DNA from: Marine Group II euryarchaeote MED-G33
GTDB lineage: Archaea > Thermoplasmatota > Poseidoniia > Poseidoniales > Thalassarchaeaceae
Direction: 5' to 3'
Length of the DNA: 12,674 bases
NCBI GenBank assembly: GCA_949538655.1
Contig: CATISE010000031.1
Coordinates: 1-12,674 of the forward strand
A model generated the notes under the pieces. It saw only the letters and a program-made list of their open reading frames with translations. It ran no database searches and was not told the DNA's origin. Made by a program: the position numbers and the translations under genes. Below are positions 12,220 through 12,674 of this stretch, piece by piece; position 1 is the stretch's first letter, and each line of letters opens with the position of its first letter.

Positions 12220-12674
12220 ATGGACAAAGCACTCCTTGAAACTACAGCAGCAGCATTGGTCGCTCCAGGCAAGGGAATTCTCGCAGCAGATGAGAGCAAT
12301 GGGACGATGACAAAGCGCCTTGAAGGCGTGGGCATTGAATCCAGTGAAGAAGCACGACGTGCATATCGTGCCAATCTTTTCGCCACTGCAGGTTGTGAAT
12401 CGGCTGTAAGCGGTGTTATTCTCTACGATGAGACGATTCGACAGACAATGGATGATGGCACACCCATCCCTGAATATCTAAATTCACGTGGAATTTTCCC
12501 AGGGATCAAAGTAGATACTGGTACGGTGGAAATGAGTGATTGTCCCGGTGAGGTGGTGACCAAAGGCATTGATGCTGAACCCGAGAATGGTTGGTCCAAT
12601 CTCGATACGCGTTGTAAAGAGTATTTCGAAATGGGTGCTCGCTTCGCCAAGTGGCGTGCAGTAATCAAAATAGA
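12220..12674 (+). CDS. Class I fructose-bisphosphate aldolase (3' end cut by window)
   Basis: The frame is open to the window edge and gives 151 residues. It matches the classical Schiff-base class I aldolases: LVAPGKGILAADES (13-26, with Asp24), GVILYDETI (65-73), GIKVDTG with Lys97 and FAKWRAVIKI with Lys144. These correspond to rabbit Asp33, Lys107 and Lys146. The Schiff-base Lys lies beyond the window. The enzyme interconverts fructose 1,6-bisphosphate with two trioses. ATG 12220 gives the N-terminal length typical of bacterial class I enzymes. An in-frame ATG at 12172 would add 16 residues. The type is notable for an archaeon, where FbaB/DhnA-like or bifunctional FBP aldolase/phosphatases are common. 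It complements GlpX about 3 kb away. Confidence 0.9.
   Translation, partial: MDKALLETTAAALVAPGKGILAADESNGTMTKRLEGVGIESSEEARRAYRANLFATAGCESAVSGVILYDETIRQTMDDGTPIPEYLNSRGIFPGIKVDTGTVEMSDCPGEVVTKGIDAEPENGWSNLDTRCKEYFEMGARFAKWRAVIKI

Overview
The window is about 12.7 kb of compact DNA, roughly half G+C, carrying 16 complete genes and two cut by the window edges, on both strands. I read it as archaeal. Reasons: a short N-terminal zinc-ribbon protein with one membrane helix, a kinase of the archaeal 2-phosphoglycerate kinase family, TATA-like boxes about 26 bases before some starts, and a mix of possibly leaderless and Shine-Dalgarno-led genes. The style, with many bacterial-type metabolic enzymes, fits a marine euryarchaeon such as Poseidoniales (Marine Group II). 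That placement is an inference and was not tested.

Layout. 1-1653 (minus): the start of a secreted or membrane protein at the edge, a three-helix membrane protein, a zinc-ribbon membrane protein and a P-loop kinase. 1696-3138 (minus): an aldehyde dehydrogenase, divergent from a PaaG-like crotonase and a SixA-like phosphatase (plus, 3192-4429). 4426-7978 (minus, transcribed right to left): enoyl-CoA hydratase, a BoxB-like di-iron benzoyl-CoA epoxidase, an unrecognised 189-residue protein and a 3-hydroxyacyl-CoA dehydrogenase. 8035-9885 (minus): moaE, moaC and a GlpX-type fructose-1,6-bisphosphatase. 9981-11598 (plus): a two-cluster ferredoxin and a CrtI-like flavoprotein. 11595-12107 (minus): a protein with five CCHC zinc knuckles. 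12220-end (plus): a class I fructose-bisphosphate aldolase, cut by the edge.

The centre (1696-7978) reads as one catabolic module. A BoxB-type oxygenase would epoxidise an aromatic ring held as a CoA thioester. A PaaG-like isomerase, an aldehyde dehydrogenase, a hydratase with both catalytic glutamates and a 3-hydroxyacyl-CoA dehydrogenase could then carry the product toward beta-oxidation. Usual partners are absent here: BoxA reductase, the roughly 550-residue BoxC lyase, a CoA ligase and a thiolase. The set looks like a mixture of the Box and phenylacetate (Paa) logics with an extra unknown protein, and it is the best candidate for an undescribed system. The second most unusual item is the five-knuckle protein, whose repeats resemble eukaryotic CCHC knuckles. 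FBPase, aldolase and the kinase also put sugar-phosphate metabolism in the same neighbourhood.

Several starts are not at ATG: CTG for the dehydrogenase, TTG for moaC, GTG for the zinc-ribbon and zinc-knuckle genes. Each choice is justified in its entry. I saw no tRNA, rRNA, CRISPR array or insertion sequence.
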